Assembly (NCBI GenBank): GCA_903836465.1
Contig: CAILRB010000058.1
Location: 1 to 64,000 of the forward strand
Reading direction: 5' to 3'
DNA length: 64,000 bases
DNA from: an uncultured Chlorobiaceae bacterium
GTDB taxonomy: Bacteria > Bacteroidota > Chlorobiia > Chlorobiales > Chlorobiaceae
Below, piece after piece: positions 18,326 to 30,400 of the stretch. The notes below the pieces were generated by a model. That model was not told where the DNA came from. It made no database searches and saw only the letters and a program-made list of their open reading frames with translations. The stretch's first letter is position 1. Each line of letters opens with the position of its first letter. Both the position numbers and the translations under genes were made by a program.

Positions 18326-19606
18326 TTATATCTCCTCAAATCCGGTATAGCGCTGCAATACTTCGGGCACCCTTATGTTGCCCTCAGGGGTCTGGTAGTG
18401 CTCAAGCAGGGAGACCATGAGCCGTGAGGTTGCGAGGCCTGAACCGTTCAGGGTGTGTACAAACTCCGGTTTGGACTTGTTGTCAGGCTTGAAGCGGATA
18501 TTTGATCTTCTTGCCTGGTAATCCTCAAAGTTTGAGCAGCTTGATGCCTCAAGATATTTCTGTTCCGCCGGTGACCACACCTCAATGTCGTAACATTTCG
18601 TAGCGTTGGCGCTGATGTCGCCGCTGCAGAGCAGCAGTACCCGGTAGGGAATCTTCAGTGCAACAAGAATTGCTTCGGCATGAGAGCGAATCTCCTCAAG
18701 CGCGGCATAAGAGGCTTCTGGCCGGGTAAACTTCACCATTTCCACCTTGTTGAACTGGTGTACCCTCAGGAACCCCCGGGTATCCTTGCCGTAACTTCCC
18801 GCTTCGCGCCGGAAGCAGGCGGAATAGGCGGTGTAGGAGATGGGCAGACTTTCAGTATCAAGCATTTCGCCCCGGTGCAGGTTGGTGACCGGTACCTCAG
18901 CGGTCGGGATCGCGTAGAGGTCATCTTCACCGATGTGGTAAACCTGGTCGGCAAATTTCGGCCACTGTCCTGTTCCCCTCAGCGAATCCCGGTTGACTAA
19001 AAATGGCGGGAACACTTCGGTATAGCCATGACGTTCGCTATGCGTGTCGAGCATGAAATTGATCAGGGCGCGTTCAAGACGGGCGCCTTTGCCTATGTAG
19101 GCGGGAAATCCGGCGCCGCTCACCTTTGCGCCGCGCTCGAAATCGAGAATGCCGAGGGATTTGCCCAGTTCAAGGTGGTTTTTAACCGGGAAGTCAAGGT
19201 CGTGCACAAAGCTTACCGGCTCTCCGAAAATCTGGTTGTCAGCCGCGCTTCGTCCAACTGGAACTGACGGATGCAGTTTGTTGGGAAGGGCAAGAAGGAT
19301 ATTCTCCATCTCCTCTTCAAGAAGGCTGAGCGAGGTATCCATTTTGGTAATTGCCTCGGAGACTGATTTCATCTGCATGATCAACTCTTCAGATGATCCT
19401 TTGCCGCTCTTTTTTATGTCGGCGATTTCTTTTGAAACTTTATTGCGCAGGGCTTTCTGTTCATCCGAGCGCTGTATTAGTTGTTTTCTCTCCTTATCGC
19501 AGGCAAGCAACTGCTGCAGTTTCGGCTCTTCCACAGAGAGCTGGCGGTTGTGCAGCATGGCAACAACCTCGTCCGGATTCTGGCGGATATAGTTGATATC
19601 AAGCAT
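18326..19606 (-). CDS. serS: seryl-tRNA synthetase
   Basis: [14 protein letters not shown] start; class II aaRS motifs ([35 protein letters not shown]). Confidence 0.95.
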   Translation of the reverse strand: MLDINYIRQNPDEVVAMLHNRQLSVEEPKLQQLLACDKERKQLIQRSDEQKALRNKVSKEIADIKKSGKGSSEELIMQMKSVSEAITKMDTSLSLLEEEMENILLALPNKLHPSVPVGRSAADNQIFGEPVSFVHDLDFPVKNHLELGKSLGILDFERGAKVSGAGFPAYIGKGARLERALINFMLDTHSERHGYTEVFPPFLVNRDSLRGTGQWPKFADQVYHIGEDDLYAIPTAEVPVTNLHRGEMLDTESLPISYTAYSACFRREAGSYGKDTRGFLRVHQFNKVEMVKFTRPEASYAALEEIRSHAEAILVALKIPYRVLLLCSGDISANATKCYDIEVWSPAEQKYLEASSCSNFEDYQARRSNIRFKPDNKSKPEFVHTLNGSGLATSRLMVSLLEHYQTPEGNIRVPEVLQRYTGFEEI

Positions 19607-19625
19607 GATGGTGAGTAAGAATGGG

Positions 19626-20084
19626 TTATGCTGAAAGCAGTGACTTGACAATCTGCTGAACTCTGGTGCCGTCAGCTTTTCCTTTAAGTGCTTTCATGGC
19701 TTCTGCCATCACTTTGCCCATCTCTTTCATGGATGTCGCGCCTGTTTTTGTGATGATATCCTGTATGACGGTTGTTACTTCCTCGTCGGAGACTGGCGCT
19801 GGAAGATACTCCTCAAGCACGACCAACTCTGCCTGCTCGGTTTCAGCAAGGTCGAGACGATTGCCGGCGGTAAACTGCTCAATGGCGTCACGCCGTTTTT
19901 TGGCGAGACTCACCAGCACTTCCAGTTCCTGCTCTTCCGTCAGCACGGCGGTGCCGCCAACGCGGATGGAGACCTCTTTTTCAAGCAGTGCGGCGCGAAT
20001 GGAACGTATGGCATTCAGGCGGGTTTTATCGCCGCTTTTCATCGAATTCTTCAGATCCAGATCTATTTTTTCCTTCAGACTCAT
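19626..20084 (-). CDS. GatB/YqeY domain protein
   Basis: [32 protein letters not shown]...[18 protein letters not shown]. Confidence 0.9.
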   Translation of the reverse strand: MSLKEKIDLDLKNSMKSGDKTRLNAIRSIRAALLEKEVSIRVGGTAVLTEEQELEVLVSLAKKRRDAIEQFTAGNRLDLAETEQAELVVLEEYLPAPVSDEEVTTVIQDIITKTGATSMKEMGKVMAEAMKALKGKADGTRVQQIVKSLLSA

Positions 20085-20173
20085 GATGGGGTCAACTCAA
20101 AGTTTATTAAAGAAGAATCAGAAAATACAGGAAAAAAACCTGCTTTCCCACAACGCAAGAGCTTTTGCCTTCT

Positions 20174-20905
20174 TCATTCATTGATATCACCGCACACCGG
20201 TCTGAAGACAAGTTCTTCCACTGATGTTCGTTGTGGCAGGAGGTAGGCGTTTACAAGGGGGCCGGAAATATCTTCAGGCATCATCATGGTTGATTTCATC
20301 TCTTCAGGGACCTCTCCCCACATTGGAGTATAGACTGCCCCGGGCATAACATTGGTGATTCTGACATTGCACGCTTTTGCGTATAACCGCATCGCTTCAA
20401 CAAGTCCTTTTTGACCAAACTTTGACATACAGTAGATCGAAGAGCTTTTGAATGCTGTTTCTGCAGCAACGGAGGTAATAAAAAAAATGTGACCGGATTT
20501 ATTCTTTTCCATGACCGGAAAGACCTTCTGTGTCAGGAAAAACGTGCCCTTCAGGTTTGTCGATATGGTATACTCAAAATCTTCCTCGGTCAGTTCGGCA
20601 AGTGGTTTGAACCTGCCGACTCCGGCATTGTTCACAAGACAGTCAATCGTGCCGTGGCGCTCAAGCGTGGCAGTAACGAGCTGGTCAATCTGTGCGGTGT
20701 CGGCAATGTCCGCCTGAATGATATCTGCATCTGCACCGTAAGAACGGCATGTGTCAGCAACGGTTTCAAGATCGGAAAGCGTTCTGGAGACGAGGATCAG
20801 CACAGGATTGAAGTTGTTCTGTGTTTCGGCGGCGCGAGCAAAGTCAAGGGCAATAGCTTTGCCGATTCCTTTGCCCGCGCCGGTTATGATGATGATATGC
20901 TTCAT
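20174..20905 (-). CDS. sepiapterin reductase-like SDR
   Basis: Strong resemblance to the Chlorobium tepidum sepiapterin reductase as I recall it (KHIIIITGAGKGIGKAIALDFARAA...VNNAGVGRF...YCMSKFGQKGLVE...PGAVYTPMWG). Confidence 0.85.
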   Translation of the reverse strand: MKHIIIITGAGKGIGKAIALDFARAAETQNNFNPVLILVSRTLSDLETVADTCRSYGADADIIQADIADTAQIDQLVTATLERHGTIDCLVNNAGVGRFKPLAELTEEDFEYTISTNLKGTFFLTQKVFPVMEKNKSGHIFFITSVAAETAFKSSSIYCMSKFGQKGLVEAMRLYAKACNVRITNVMPGAVYTPMWGEVPEEMKSTMMMPEDISGPLVNAYLLPQRTSVEELVFRPVCGDINE

Positions 20906-21052
20906 TTGCTTGAGAGATGATTAACTGTTTTTATAGCTGAGATTTATTTTGTGCTCACAGGAAAAGTGTCTGTGTTGTAATATGCTTGTGTTTTTTGCTG
21001 CAATGTGTGAGGTTTCTAAGAAAAAATATATATTTGATGTAAAAATAAGCCA

Positions 21053-21090
21053 CAAAGGCGTCACGTCTAATGTCGCTTTGCTCTTTTTTT
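21053..21090 (+). terminator. hairpin + T7 in leader of cold-shock-like gene
   Basis: CAAAGGCG...CGCTTTG followed by CTCTTTTTTT, 25 nt before ATG 21116. Confidence 0.45.
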
Positions 21091-21115
21091 AAAAATGGTG
21101 AATCCTGTGTTTATC

Positions 21116-21370
21116 ATGGCTATTACTAAAGTTAAATGGTTTGACGGGAAAAAAGGTTACGGTTTTCTGTTAAATCCCGAGGGGGGAGAGGATATTTTTG
21201 TTCATTTTTCCGCTATCCAGTCGGAACAGAGTTTCAAGGTACTGAATCAGGATGCCGAAGTGGATTTTGAGCTCGACAAAACAGGGAAAGGATTGCAGGC
21301 AAAGAATGTTCGTGAAATTTCTCAGAGCGGATCAGCAACTATTTCGCCTGTTCAGGTATCGTTTGCATAG
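21116..21370 (+). CDS. cold-shock domain protein
   Basis: [30 protein letters not shown]. Confidence 0.92.
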   Translation: MAITKVKWFDGKKGYGFLLNPEGGEDIFVHFSAIQSEQSFKVLNQDAEVDFELDKTGKGLQAKNVREISQSGSATISPVQVSFA

Positions 21371-21379
21371 AGATCGTTG

Positions 21380-22048
21380 TCAGAGCAGACCGCTTTCCCG
21401 AAAGCTGAACCAATCTGCTTTTCCGATAATAACATGGTCCAGCAGGTCGATCTGGATGACGGTGCTTGCCTTTTTCAGGAGTTCAGTAATCTGCTTGTCG
21501 GCATTGCTTGGTTCAACGTCTCCAGAAGGGTGGTTATGCACCAGAATAATGGCATGTGAACTCTCCTTGATAGCGGCTTTGAAGACCTCACGGGGGTGAA
21601 TGAGGGCTGCATTGAGGGTTCCTACTGAAACAAGCTCGGTTTTAATGATCTGGTTTTTGGTGTTCAGGTGCAGGACGAAGAGGTGCTCCTTTGTTTCATC
21701 GGGGATACGGCCTGCCATGTATTCAAAAATATCTCTTGCCGCCTGGATTTTTTTATTATGGTTTCGGGTGTAGTGTAACCGTTTGTTCAATTCAAAAATG
21801 GCGACGATTTGCATGGCTTTGGTCTCTCCGATACCCTTTATCTCCTGAAGTTCCCCGATGGATACATTGACAAGCTTCTCAAGAGTGAAGCGGGCAATAA
21901 TTTCGTTACAGGTATCAACAATATTGAGTTCTCTGGAACCGAAGCGCAGGATTATTGCCAGCAGTTCTGCGGGACTGAGTGAAGATGGGCCGCTGCTGAG
22001 AAACCTCTCTCTTGGTCGGTTTTCAGGGTCAAAATCATGAAGTCGCAT
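21380..22048 (-). CDS. radC: RadC-like JAB domain protein
   Basis: [41 protein letters not shown]. Confidence 0.93.
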   Translation of the reverse strand: MRLHDFDPENRPRERFLSSGPSSLSPAELLAIILRFGSRELNIVDTCNEIIARFTLEKLVNVSIGELQEIKGIGETKAMQIVAIFELNKRLHYTRNHNKKIQAARDIFEYMAGRIPDETKEHLFVLHLNTKNQIIKTELVSVGTLNAALIHPREVFKAAIKESSHAIILVHNHPSGDVEPSNADKQITELLKKASTVIQIDLLDHVIIGKADWFSFRESGLL

Positions 22049-22154
22049 TCGTTCTGTTTTTATTGAAAACGCCAAATAAATTTGATATCTTTTTTGTAAA
22101 AAAAGCGTATCAATGGAGTTTACAAAAAAAGAGCGAGAAGAGAGCAAGTTCTTT

Positions 22155-22583
22155 TTAGCCGCCCTCAAACTCCGACCAGTTGTTTGGCGTTTCATACCAG
22201 CGAAGCTGTTTAAGCTTAACGCCTTCAGGTAAGTGGGGAAAGATTTGGTTAAACGCCCATTTGGCAAGGCATTCCGCCGTTGGTGGTTCATCAGTCACCA
22301 GAACCCTTGAATTGCGTTTCATGATAAAGTCAAGATCTTCATGATCATCTTTCCATACCGCGAAGCCATGATCAAGTTTGTCGTGAATGTGTTCCCGCAT
22401 GATCTCTTTTAAAAACTTGAAATCCATCACCATTCCCTCTTCACTGTCATTCTTGCGCTTAATCAGTTCACCTTCAACGGTGGCGACAATCACCCCTCGG
22501 TGGCCGTGCAGTTGATTACAGAAAGAAAAGCTGTTTGGAAGTGTATGTCCATAATCAATCTCTATTTTTCGTGAAATACGCAT
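22155..22583 (-). CDS. 6-pyruvoyl-tetrahydropterin synthase / QueD family
   Basis: [40 protein letters not shown]. Confidence 0.9.
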   Translation of the reverse strand: MRISRKIEIDYGHTLPNSFSFCNQLHGHRGVIVATVEGELIKRKNDSEEGMVMDFKFLKEIMREHIHDKLDHGFAVWKDDHEDLDFIMKRNSRVLVTDEPPTAECLAKWAFNQIFPHLPEGVKLKQLRWYETPNNWSEFEGG

Positions 22584-22719
22584 GTGTAAAATGATTGTCA
22601 GTTACCGGTTTCTCTTGTCGGCAGTGGGTAGCAAAGTGTACGCAAAAAATTTCTGTTTCACGAATTTTCGGGTTCTTGTCAATCGCGAAGCAAATTGCTC
22701 AACCAAATTAATGTATCCG

Positions 22720-24459
22720 CTAAAAACTTTTTATTGCCTGGGCATAGACCATGGGACTCTCGGCGGGGGTGCTTGCTCCTGAAATTTTCCATGCCGCTGT
22801 CGATAGCAGGCTATAGTTTTTGGCATCAAACCATTTTACACCAAATCCTGCTCCGGTCAGGTTGCTGGTGTTATTACCGGCATCGGGAAGGGGATTATTA
22901 TGCAGAAAAGCATAGCCATGGTCAATAAAAGCGGAGAGTTCCAGTTTGCCTGGCAGTTCCCCGGTTGAGTCAAAAAGATAGCGCAGTTCAGCGGTTGCGA
23001 CAACACCGTTATCGGCGCAGGACTCACTTGTTTGCCATGCACGTACCGCACTGGGTCCAGTCAGTGAGAGTTGTTCCGAGCTGTTCAGGTTTTTATTGCT
23101 CCACTGACCATAGGTACCTGCATAAAGTATAACGTTTTGAGCAATTTTCTGGGTTCGGGCAAGACTCATGTTCAGCTTGGTATAACCTCCATTGGTGTGC
23201 AACCCTTGTGCTGCAAGGTCTCTTGAGAGTGTTTCGGTATCATTGAGAGCTAATTGTCCTCTGATAAAACCAAGGGAGAGCGAGGTTGAGCCTCCACCCA
23301 GCATGTTATCCATCTGTATGCCGGTAAGACCTGTCTGATAAGATGCGGAAAGACGTTGATTGCTGGATTGTGAACTTTCAATTCGATCGTCCAGTATTTT
23401 TCCTTCTCCGGCAACTGTTGCATTCAAAATCAGATTTCTGTTTCGTATGATTGGCTGGGTAAGAGAAAAAATCAGGTTGTGGGCATCGCCATAAGCATGC
23501 AAAGCCTGGAATGATCCGCCCATCTGATAGGTGACGTAGTTGTAGTTAAATCCAATTTTTGTTCCGTAAGGAGTCACCGGTATGGTATAGCCGGTTTGTA
23601 CATTCTGCAGGTTTCCGATTGTAGAAGTCTGCAGGCGTAGCGTTAACTGATCACCAAGATGCAGCGGAGAATAAAGCTCCATACAGCCGCTGAAGTGATT
23701 TGCTCCTGTTGCTTCATTTCCATAGTTGTCAATGTTTACGGAATAACTGTAGGGTTTGCCTTCAATAACTTCAAGGGTTGCTTTTGTTGTACCGGGTCTT
23801 GAGCCCGGTTCCAGCAGGATCCGTGAAGAGATATTAGGCAGTTCGTTGGTTCTCATGACCATTGAGGTAAGTGATCCATTTTCAAGAGGCTGGTCTGTGG
23901 GTACCTGATTGGCATAATATTCCAGAAGAGATTTCCGGGTTCTCGTTATAGCAGGCTTTGTTTCGACACGGATTGTTTCCATGACTCCTTCAATAACGTC
24001 AATGACAAGAGGAGTGCCAGGTGTCAGCGTTTGAGGGGGGAAAAAGGCTGATGCCAGAAAATACCCTTTTTTTCGGTAGGCCTTGGTGATTGTTGAGGCT
24101 GCGTTATCAAGTTCGACAAGCGTCAGTTCCTGACCTTTATAGTTTCCCATGAGCGCTGACAGCTCACTGTCGGAAAAAAGAGTGTTACCGGTAAAGGTAA
24201 AACCTGCAACTTTGATTAGGGTACTCCCCGGATTTTGTTTTCCCGTTCCGGTTTTTTGCTGATGATCAGGTGGTGCTTGCCGGGGAAAAAAAGAGGGCAA
24301 GGGAGCACTTTCGTTGAGAAGTCGGCCAGCATCAGGCAGATTAGCAGCAAAAGCGGTGCTGGCCGTAAATACTGAGATGAAGAAGAGAGTTTTTACTAAT
24401 GCCGCCATAAAAAATTCTATAAATGTCAATGGACAATGCATACGCTCAAAGCTGGACAA
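22720..24459 (-). CDS. TpsB/ShlB-type two-partner secretion outer-membrane transporter
   Basis: POTRA-like N-terminus (FTFTGNTLFSDSELSALM), VIEGKPYSY, beta-barrel C-terminus; next to TpsA. Confidence 0.88.
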   Translation of the reverse strand: MSSFERMHCPLTFIEFFMAALVKTLFFISVFTASTAFAANLPDAGRLLNESAPLPSFFPRQAPPDHQQKTGTGKQNPGSTLIKVAGFTFTGNTLFSDSELSALMGNYKGQELTLVELDNAASTITKAYRKKGYFLASAFFPPQTLTPGTPLVIDVIEGVMETIRVETKPAITRTRKSLLEYYANQVPTDQPLENGSLTSMVMRTNELPNISSRILLEPGSRPGTTKATLEVIEGKPYSYSVNIDNYGNEATGANHFSGCMELYSPLHLGDQLTLRLQTSTIGNLQNVQTGYTIPVTPYGTKIGFNYNYVTYQMGGSFQALHAYGDAHNLIFSLTQPIIRNRNLILNATVAGEGKILDDRIESSQSSNQRLSASYQTGLTGIQMDNMLGGGSTSLSLGFIRGQLALNDTETLSRDLAAQGLHTNGGYTKLNMSLARTQKIAQNVILYAGTYGQWSNKNLNSSEQLSLTGPSAVRAWQTSESCADNGVVATAELRYLFDSTGELPGKLELSAFIDHGYAFLHNNPLPDAGNNTSNLTGAGFGVKWFDAKNYSLLSTAAWKISGASTPAESPMVYAQAIKSF

Positions 24460-24465
24460 AAATAG

Positions 24466-27400
24466 TTATCCGATTTTGACCAGTACTACTGTCAGTACTT
24501 CGCCACCAAACTGGTCCCTTGCGATAATTTCAACCCGATATTCCCCTGCGGCCTCTTTTGGGGGTGTTCCACTTATGATCTTCCGCTCTGGATCAAACGA
24601 CATCCATGAGGGTATTGATGAGCCATTAACTGAGGCAACTTCAAGAGAGATAACTGCCTCCGGGTTGCTGTGATTAAACATGCGTTGTTCTGGTAGTGAA
24701 AAAAGAAAGAATTTATCTGCAGGTTCAGGCACTTCTATTGCGCTGGCGGCAATAAAACCGCCATTTGAAGCGTTACCAGATTGGCTGGAGAAAGTGAGCG
24801 CCGATTCAGATGTTTGTGAGATCATGCCAGGAGTGTAGTCAGGATTGAGATACAGCTCACTTGCGGCATTGAATGTTTGATTCAGGCTGAGTGCCTGTTG
24901 TTGACCGCTGCTTTGAGCTTCGGCTTTCCAGGTCAACATTGGATCGACGTCACCGTAAATTTTGCTGAGAGCATTGGCCGAAATATTTATCGGGCGTTTG
25001 GTGATTGAGAAAGCATTGTTGTCGGTCACAAAAGTAATGTTGTAGTTCTCAGCCTTGCTTCCAGAACCAAGGCTGATATCGTAATTTCCGACATTGGATC
25101 CACTCTGCCGACTCAAAAGGCCGGTGATGTCGCTCAAGGCGTCACTCACCGTTACACTGCCGAGACTGCCATTGGTGATGGTGACCGCCAGCGCTGGATC
25201 CGGTTCACCGTAGGTTGTGTTCGCTGCTGTGGCCATCAATGTTAGCGGGCGCTGATTGATGGTCAGGTTGGCGCCTGTGTAGTTGATCGCGTAGTTGCTG
25301 TTCTTCAGTGTATTCAGGGCAATTGCGTAGGTGCTCACATTTTCTCCTTCTGCCCGGCTGAGCTCGCCGTTGAAGCTGTCACCCGCAAGGAGACCGCGTC
25401 CACTGCTTTGCTCTTCGGCTGACCAGGCCAGTGCTGGATCGGAGTCACCATACGTTTTGCTGAGAGCAGTGGCTGAAATATTGATGGGTCTTTGGGTGAC
25501 AGAGAAGGCATTGTTGTCGGAGACAAAGGTAATGCTGTAGTTGCCGGCTTTGCTGCCGGAGCCGAGGTTGATGTCGTAACTGCCGACATTCGATCCAGGC
25601 TGTCGACTCAGGATTCCTGTGACGTCGCTCAATGCATCACTGACTGTTTTACTTCCGAGACTGCCATCGGTAATGGCAACCTCCAATGCAGGATCCACCT
25701 CACCATAGATTGCGCTTGCATTCCTGGCACTCAAGGTAATCGGGCGTGGATTGATGGTCAGGTTGGCACCTGTGAAGTTGATGATATAGTTACTGTTGTT
25801 CAGCGTGTTCAGGGTGATTGCATAGCTGCCGACCTTCTCTCCCGGCTCTCGGGCAAGTGCACCGCTGAAGATATCACCATCGATGAGGCCTCGGCCGTTA
25901 CTTTGGGTTTCGGTATCCCATGTCAGGGGCGGGTCGTTCTCATTATAGGTTTTGTCCTGATCATCAGCGGAAATATCAATCGGCAGGGGTTTAACGGTAT
26001 AAGGGAGTCCGTTGCCTGCAGCAAAGGTGAAACCGCTGCTGCTTGATAGGCCACTGGCATAGCTAATAGTGTAATTGCCTGTGTTTGAGGTTGTTGAGGG
26101 AAGACCACTCACCATCATGGCGCCTGTCAAGCCGATATTTTCAGCATTATCTTCATTATCAGAAAACCCTGTCAGGGTATAGCTGTATGTAGCATCTGGC
26201 TGATCTCCGTAATAACTGTAGTTCTTGCCGCTGGACAGTGTCATGTTGACGGAAAGCTGGCCCGGAACACTGGTGTAGATGAACCCGTTGCCGGATTCGC
26301 TCACCGTAATTGGGGCATCGTTTGTGTATGTCGCGTTGTAGTGCCGGAAGTCAGAGGTTAGCGAGCCTTTGATGGTTGAGGCTGGATTTGCTGAATAGAC
26401 CAACCATCGTGCGGTTCCTGCAGTTGAGAGTAGTACAGCGGCGCTGTTGTTGAAATCTTTGCCAGCCAGAACGATGCTGTTGCCACTGGTTGCGCTTGCC
26501 GCAAGAGTGCCCGAAGCGAGGGTGATACCTGATCCTGCTGTTGTTCCGTAGTTTACAGCGCTGATGCTGCCAGCAGAGATAGTGCGCAGCATGATGTCAC
26601 CACTTTCTCTGTTGGTGCGTCCAGCTCCATCCCGAAGCTCGATGGTCACGTTACCTGTCCCGGAGTTGATTGATGTTCCGGCAGCCATGGTGATAACTGC
26701 GTTGCCTGCAGATCGCCAGGCATCAGCGACACCGTTTGCCTGCGTATCGTTGGAAACAAGTGTCAGGTTGCCGCTGTCAGTCGTGATACTGGCATTGATC
26801 AGTATACTTTTTCCGGCATAAAGCTCAAGATTACCGCCATTACCGGCAGTGTTTTCAGTGACGATGGCTGAATTGACGGTGAGGTTATTGTTGGCCTTCA
26901 GTATGACAGTATCACCGGCATTGAGCAGCGTCGTAATCTGGTTTGGCGTAAAGGTGTTGTCTGTTCTTGGATTGGAGGTGTAATCTTCTTGCAGCAAAGA
27001 CTCCTGGACAGCTTGAGGTGTCAGGATCTCCACTTTACCGGTATTGTTTGACCAGTTCATGGAACTGACAACGAAACTGCCGTTCATGCTGCCGACCGTG
27101 AGGGGTGTAATACCGCCGGAACTCAGTTGATCCTCTTTACTGGAGCCCATACGACTATTGGCTGTGCTTACCGCACCGACGAGGCCGCCGTGTCCACTCC
27201 CCAAAGTCACTGATCCTGCATTGGAAAGGGAGCCATTATCCATCGTTGAGGAGCCCGTCACATAATCGCCGTTTGGGAGTGCTATCGTTATGGCGCCTGC
27301 CTGATCACCGGTTTTGGAACCGACAAGACTGTTGGCAGCGCTTATCTCTCCCACTGTGCCTCCAAGCCCGTTTCCCCAGGTCACAGCCCCGGCATTGACG

Positions 27401-30400
27401 ACGGATCCCTTGTCCCATGCGCTGGAGGAGATCACATAATTACCATTTGTCAGAGCTGTTATTCTGTTTGCGCTGGAGTTATCTGATCCGATAAAGTCAT
27501 TTTTAGTTGAGCCAACCAGACTGTTTGCGATGCTTATTGTTCCGACAGTGCCCCCGTCTCCATTTCCCCAGGTCACAGCGCCTGCTTCAGTGGCAGCGCC
27601 ATTGTCCCAATTGGGAGTCCCGACCACGAAATTCCCGTTCGAGAGAGCTACTATGTTATAGACAGAGCCGTCATTAGTAGCAGAACCAATGAGGCTGTTG
27701 GTTTCGCTTATTACCCCGATAGTGCCGCCAGCCCCATTTCCCCAGGTGACCGCCCCAACATCGATGGCGTTCCCATTGTCCCAATGTGGTGATCCCACGA
27801 CATAATTGCCGTTCGTCAAGGCGGCGATAGTGTATGATATACCATCATTGGCCGATGAACCGACTAGGCTGTTGGATGTGCCAATTGTTCCGACAGTGCC
27901 GGTTGTACCATCTCCCCATGTTACCGCACCTGCGTTAGCCACTACACCATTGTCCCAATTGGGAAAACCGGCAATATAGTTTCCGTTTGTCAGGGCTATG
28001 ACCGTCGATGACAAACCGTCATTGGCCGACGAACCAACCAGACTGTTTTCAGCACTCACCAATCCGACAATACCAGTTACTCCATTACCCCAGGTTACCG
28101 CACCAGTATCGATAGTTGTCCCATTATCCCAGGTCGGCGAATTGACCACGTAATTGCCATTGGTCAGGGCGGTTACCGTCGCACCAACCTTGTCGTTGCT
28201 TTTTGAACCGACAAGACTGTTGGATGCGCTGATTGTTCCGACTGTGCCTCCAAGTCCATTTCCCCAGGTCACTGCGCCAGCATCGGTGGTGCTGCCATTC
28301 CAGAGCGGTGAGCTTATTACGTAGTTTCCATTTGTCAAGGCAGTGACGGTGCCAATATTATCTCCTCCTTTGGAGCCAATGAGGCTGTTTGCTGCGCTTA
28401 TTACGCCGACGGTGCCGCCAGTTCCATTCCCCCAGGTTACTGCGCCAACGTTGGCAGTCGTTCCATTGTCCCAAAACAAGGATGAAACGACATAGTTGCC
28501 GTTTGTCAATGCGGTTACTTTCGATGAAAGCCCGTCACTTAATTTTGAACCGATCATGCTGTTTGCTGCGCTTATCACCCCGGTCGTACCTGTTGCTCCA
28601 TTTCCCCAGGTTACTGCGCCCGCATCAACAACAGCGCCATTATCCCAGGATGGTGAGCTGGCAACGTAATTCCCGTTTGTAAGCGTTGTCAGTGTAGCGA
28701 GGGCGCCATCATTGAGCGCAGAACCGATAAGGCTGTTTGTTTCGGAAACGCTTCCACTGACACCCGTCGTTCCATCAATCCACGTTACCGCGCCGACACT
28801 TGCCACACTTGCGTTCGACCATTTTCGTGTTATGGTGACGGCGTTATTATTGCCCGCCAGGGCGTTCACTTTTTCACCCACCAGATCATTCGCACTTGAA
28901 CCGCTCAGCATTGAAAGCAGTGTGCCATCGGGTTTATAGAGTCTGACCGCTCCAGCATCGGTTGCGACAAAATCATCCAGCGGGCTGGCAACAATAATAT
29001 TGCCGTTCAGGAGTTCGACAATGTTGCCTGAGCCATGCTGGTTACCTTCTGCCGGATTGGCATCGGGCAGCGTAATAAGGGAGAAGAGAGAGGTTGTAGT
29101 ATTGGTGTCGATGGTGATGTTCCGTGGATCAATCAGCAAAAGTCCGTTTTCGCCGTATGGTGAAGCCATAGTGATCCGGCCGCTCATGGCAAGGTTTTCA
29201 TGTCCTGACACCTCGACCTTGCCGCCATTGCCACTGATTGTTCCTCCTTTGGCCTCAATATCGCCAGCGAAAGCAGTTGACTGCTCCGACCAGACCACAA
29301 CAGTGCCACCGTTGCCGTTGTCAAGAGCGTTGGCGTTCAGCTTGCTGCTCTTTGTAAGAACAGTGGTTGTTGCATTGGCAAGTGAGGCATCGTTGCCTTG
29401 CCAGCCCCCACCAATGAGGATGCTTCCTCCCCCTTTCTGGCCGTCAGCCGTAACGCGGGTACCTGCAAGGAGGGTTTGTGGTGCGGTGATGGCGATCAGG
29501 CCGCCTTGTTTCGAGCTGCCGCTTGCGCTGATGGTACCGGAGAGGTAGAGGTTTTCTCCTGCCTGGATGCGGATGCTGCCGCCACTGCCGCCATCAGCCG
29601 TCATGAGGCTGGTGGCTGTTTGCTCGATGCTGCCTGCCGTCTTAATGCTTATGGTGCCCCCCCTGTCAATGCCGTCGGCATTCCATGCGCCAGAATCGAC
29701 AATATTATTTGCACTTGCGTTGATGAGAGAAGAGTTTATTGTGCCGGTGTTGATGATGGCGCCTCCTTCGATGATGATTTTGCCATCGCGTTCAGTGATG
29801 CTGCTTGCACGTATCTTGCCACTGTTATTCACCACCGAGCCCAGCAGCTCATTGGCTGCCGAAGCACTTATGATGACAGTGCCACCGTCAGCTTCTATGA
29901 CTCCGTTGTTCGTGATCCGGGCGTTGTATGCACTCTGGTCAACCTTTATGCTTATCAGGCCGCAGGTATCCAGGCCAAGGGTAATTCCGGCTCCGGCACC
30001 GAGGCCGGTTGTGCCTTTGGTGGTGATAATGCTTCCCGTGTTTGTCGTATTGTTCCCGAGCAGAGCAATGAAGCCGCCTCCCAGAAAACCCTGGTTAATA
30101 ACTGATGCTGTCCCGCCGTTCTGAAAAAATGCGTATTTCCCGGCAAGAAACTCGTTGTCGTTGATGGCGAGCGTCGAGGCCACCAGGCCAGCGACGTTCA
30201 CGCTTGCGCCGGGGGCAAACAGAATGCCGTTCGGGTTTACCAGAAAGACCCTGCCGTTTGCTGTAAGCGTTCCGAAAATTGATGAAGGATCATTGCCTGA
30301 TACCCGGTTGAGCAGGGTGGACTGGCTTGCAGGTTGAGTAATGTTGACGGATTCCCCTTTGCCGATACCGAAAGAGTTCCAGTTGATGACGGCATGGTTG

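Noticed and set aside
27040-28960. Regular DNA periodicity resembling a CRISPR-like or satellite array
   Set aside because: Period (~171 nt) is in frame with the TpsA gene and encodes protein repeats; no short repeat/spacer organisation.
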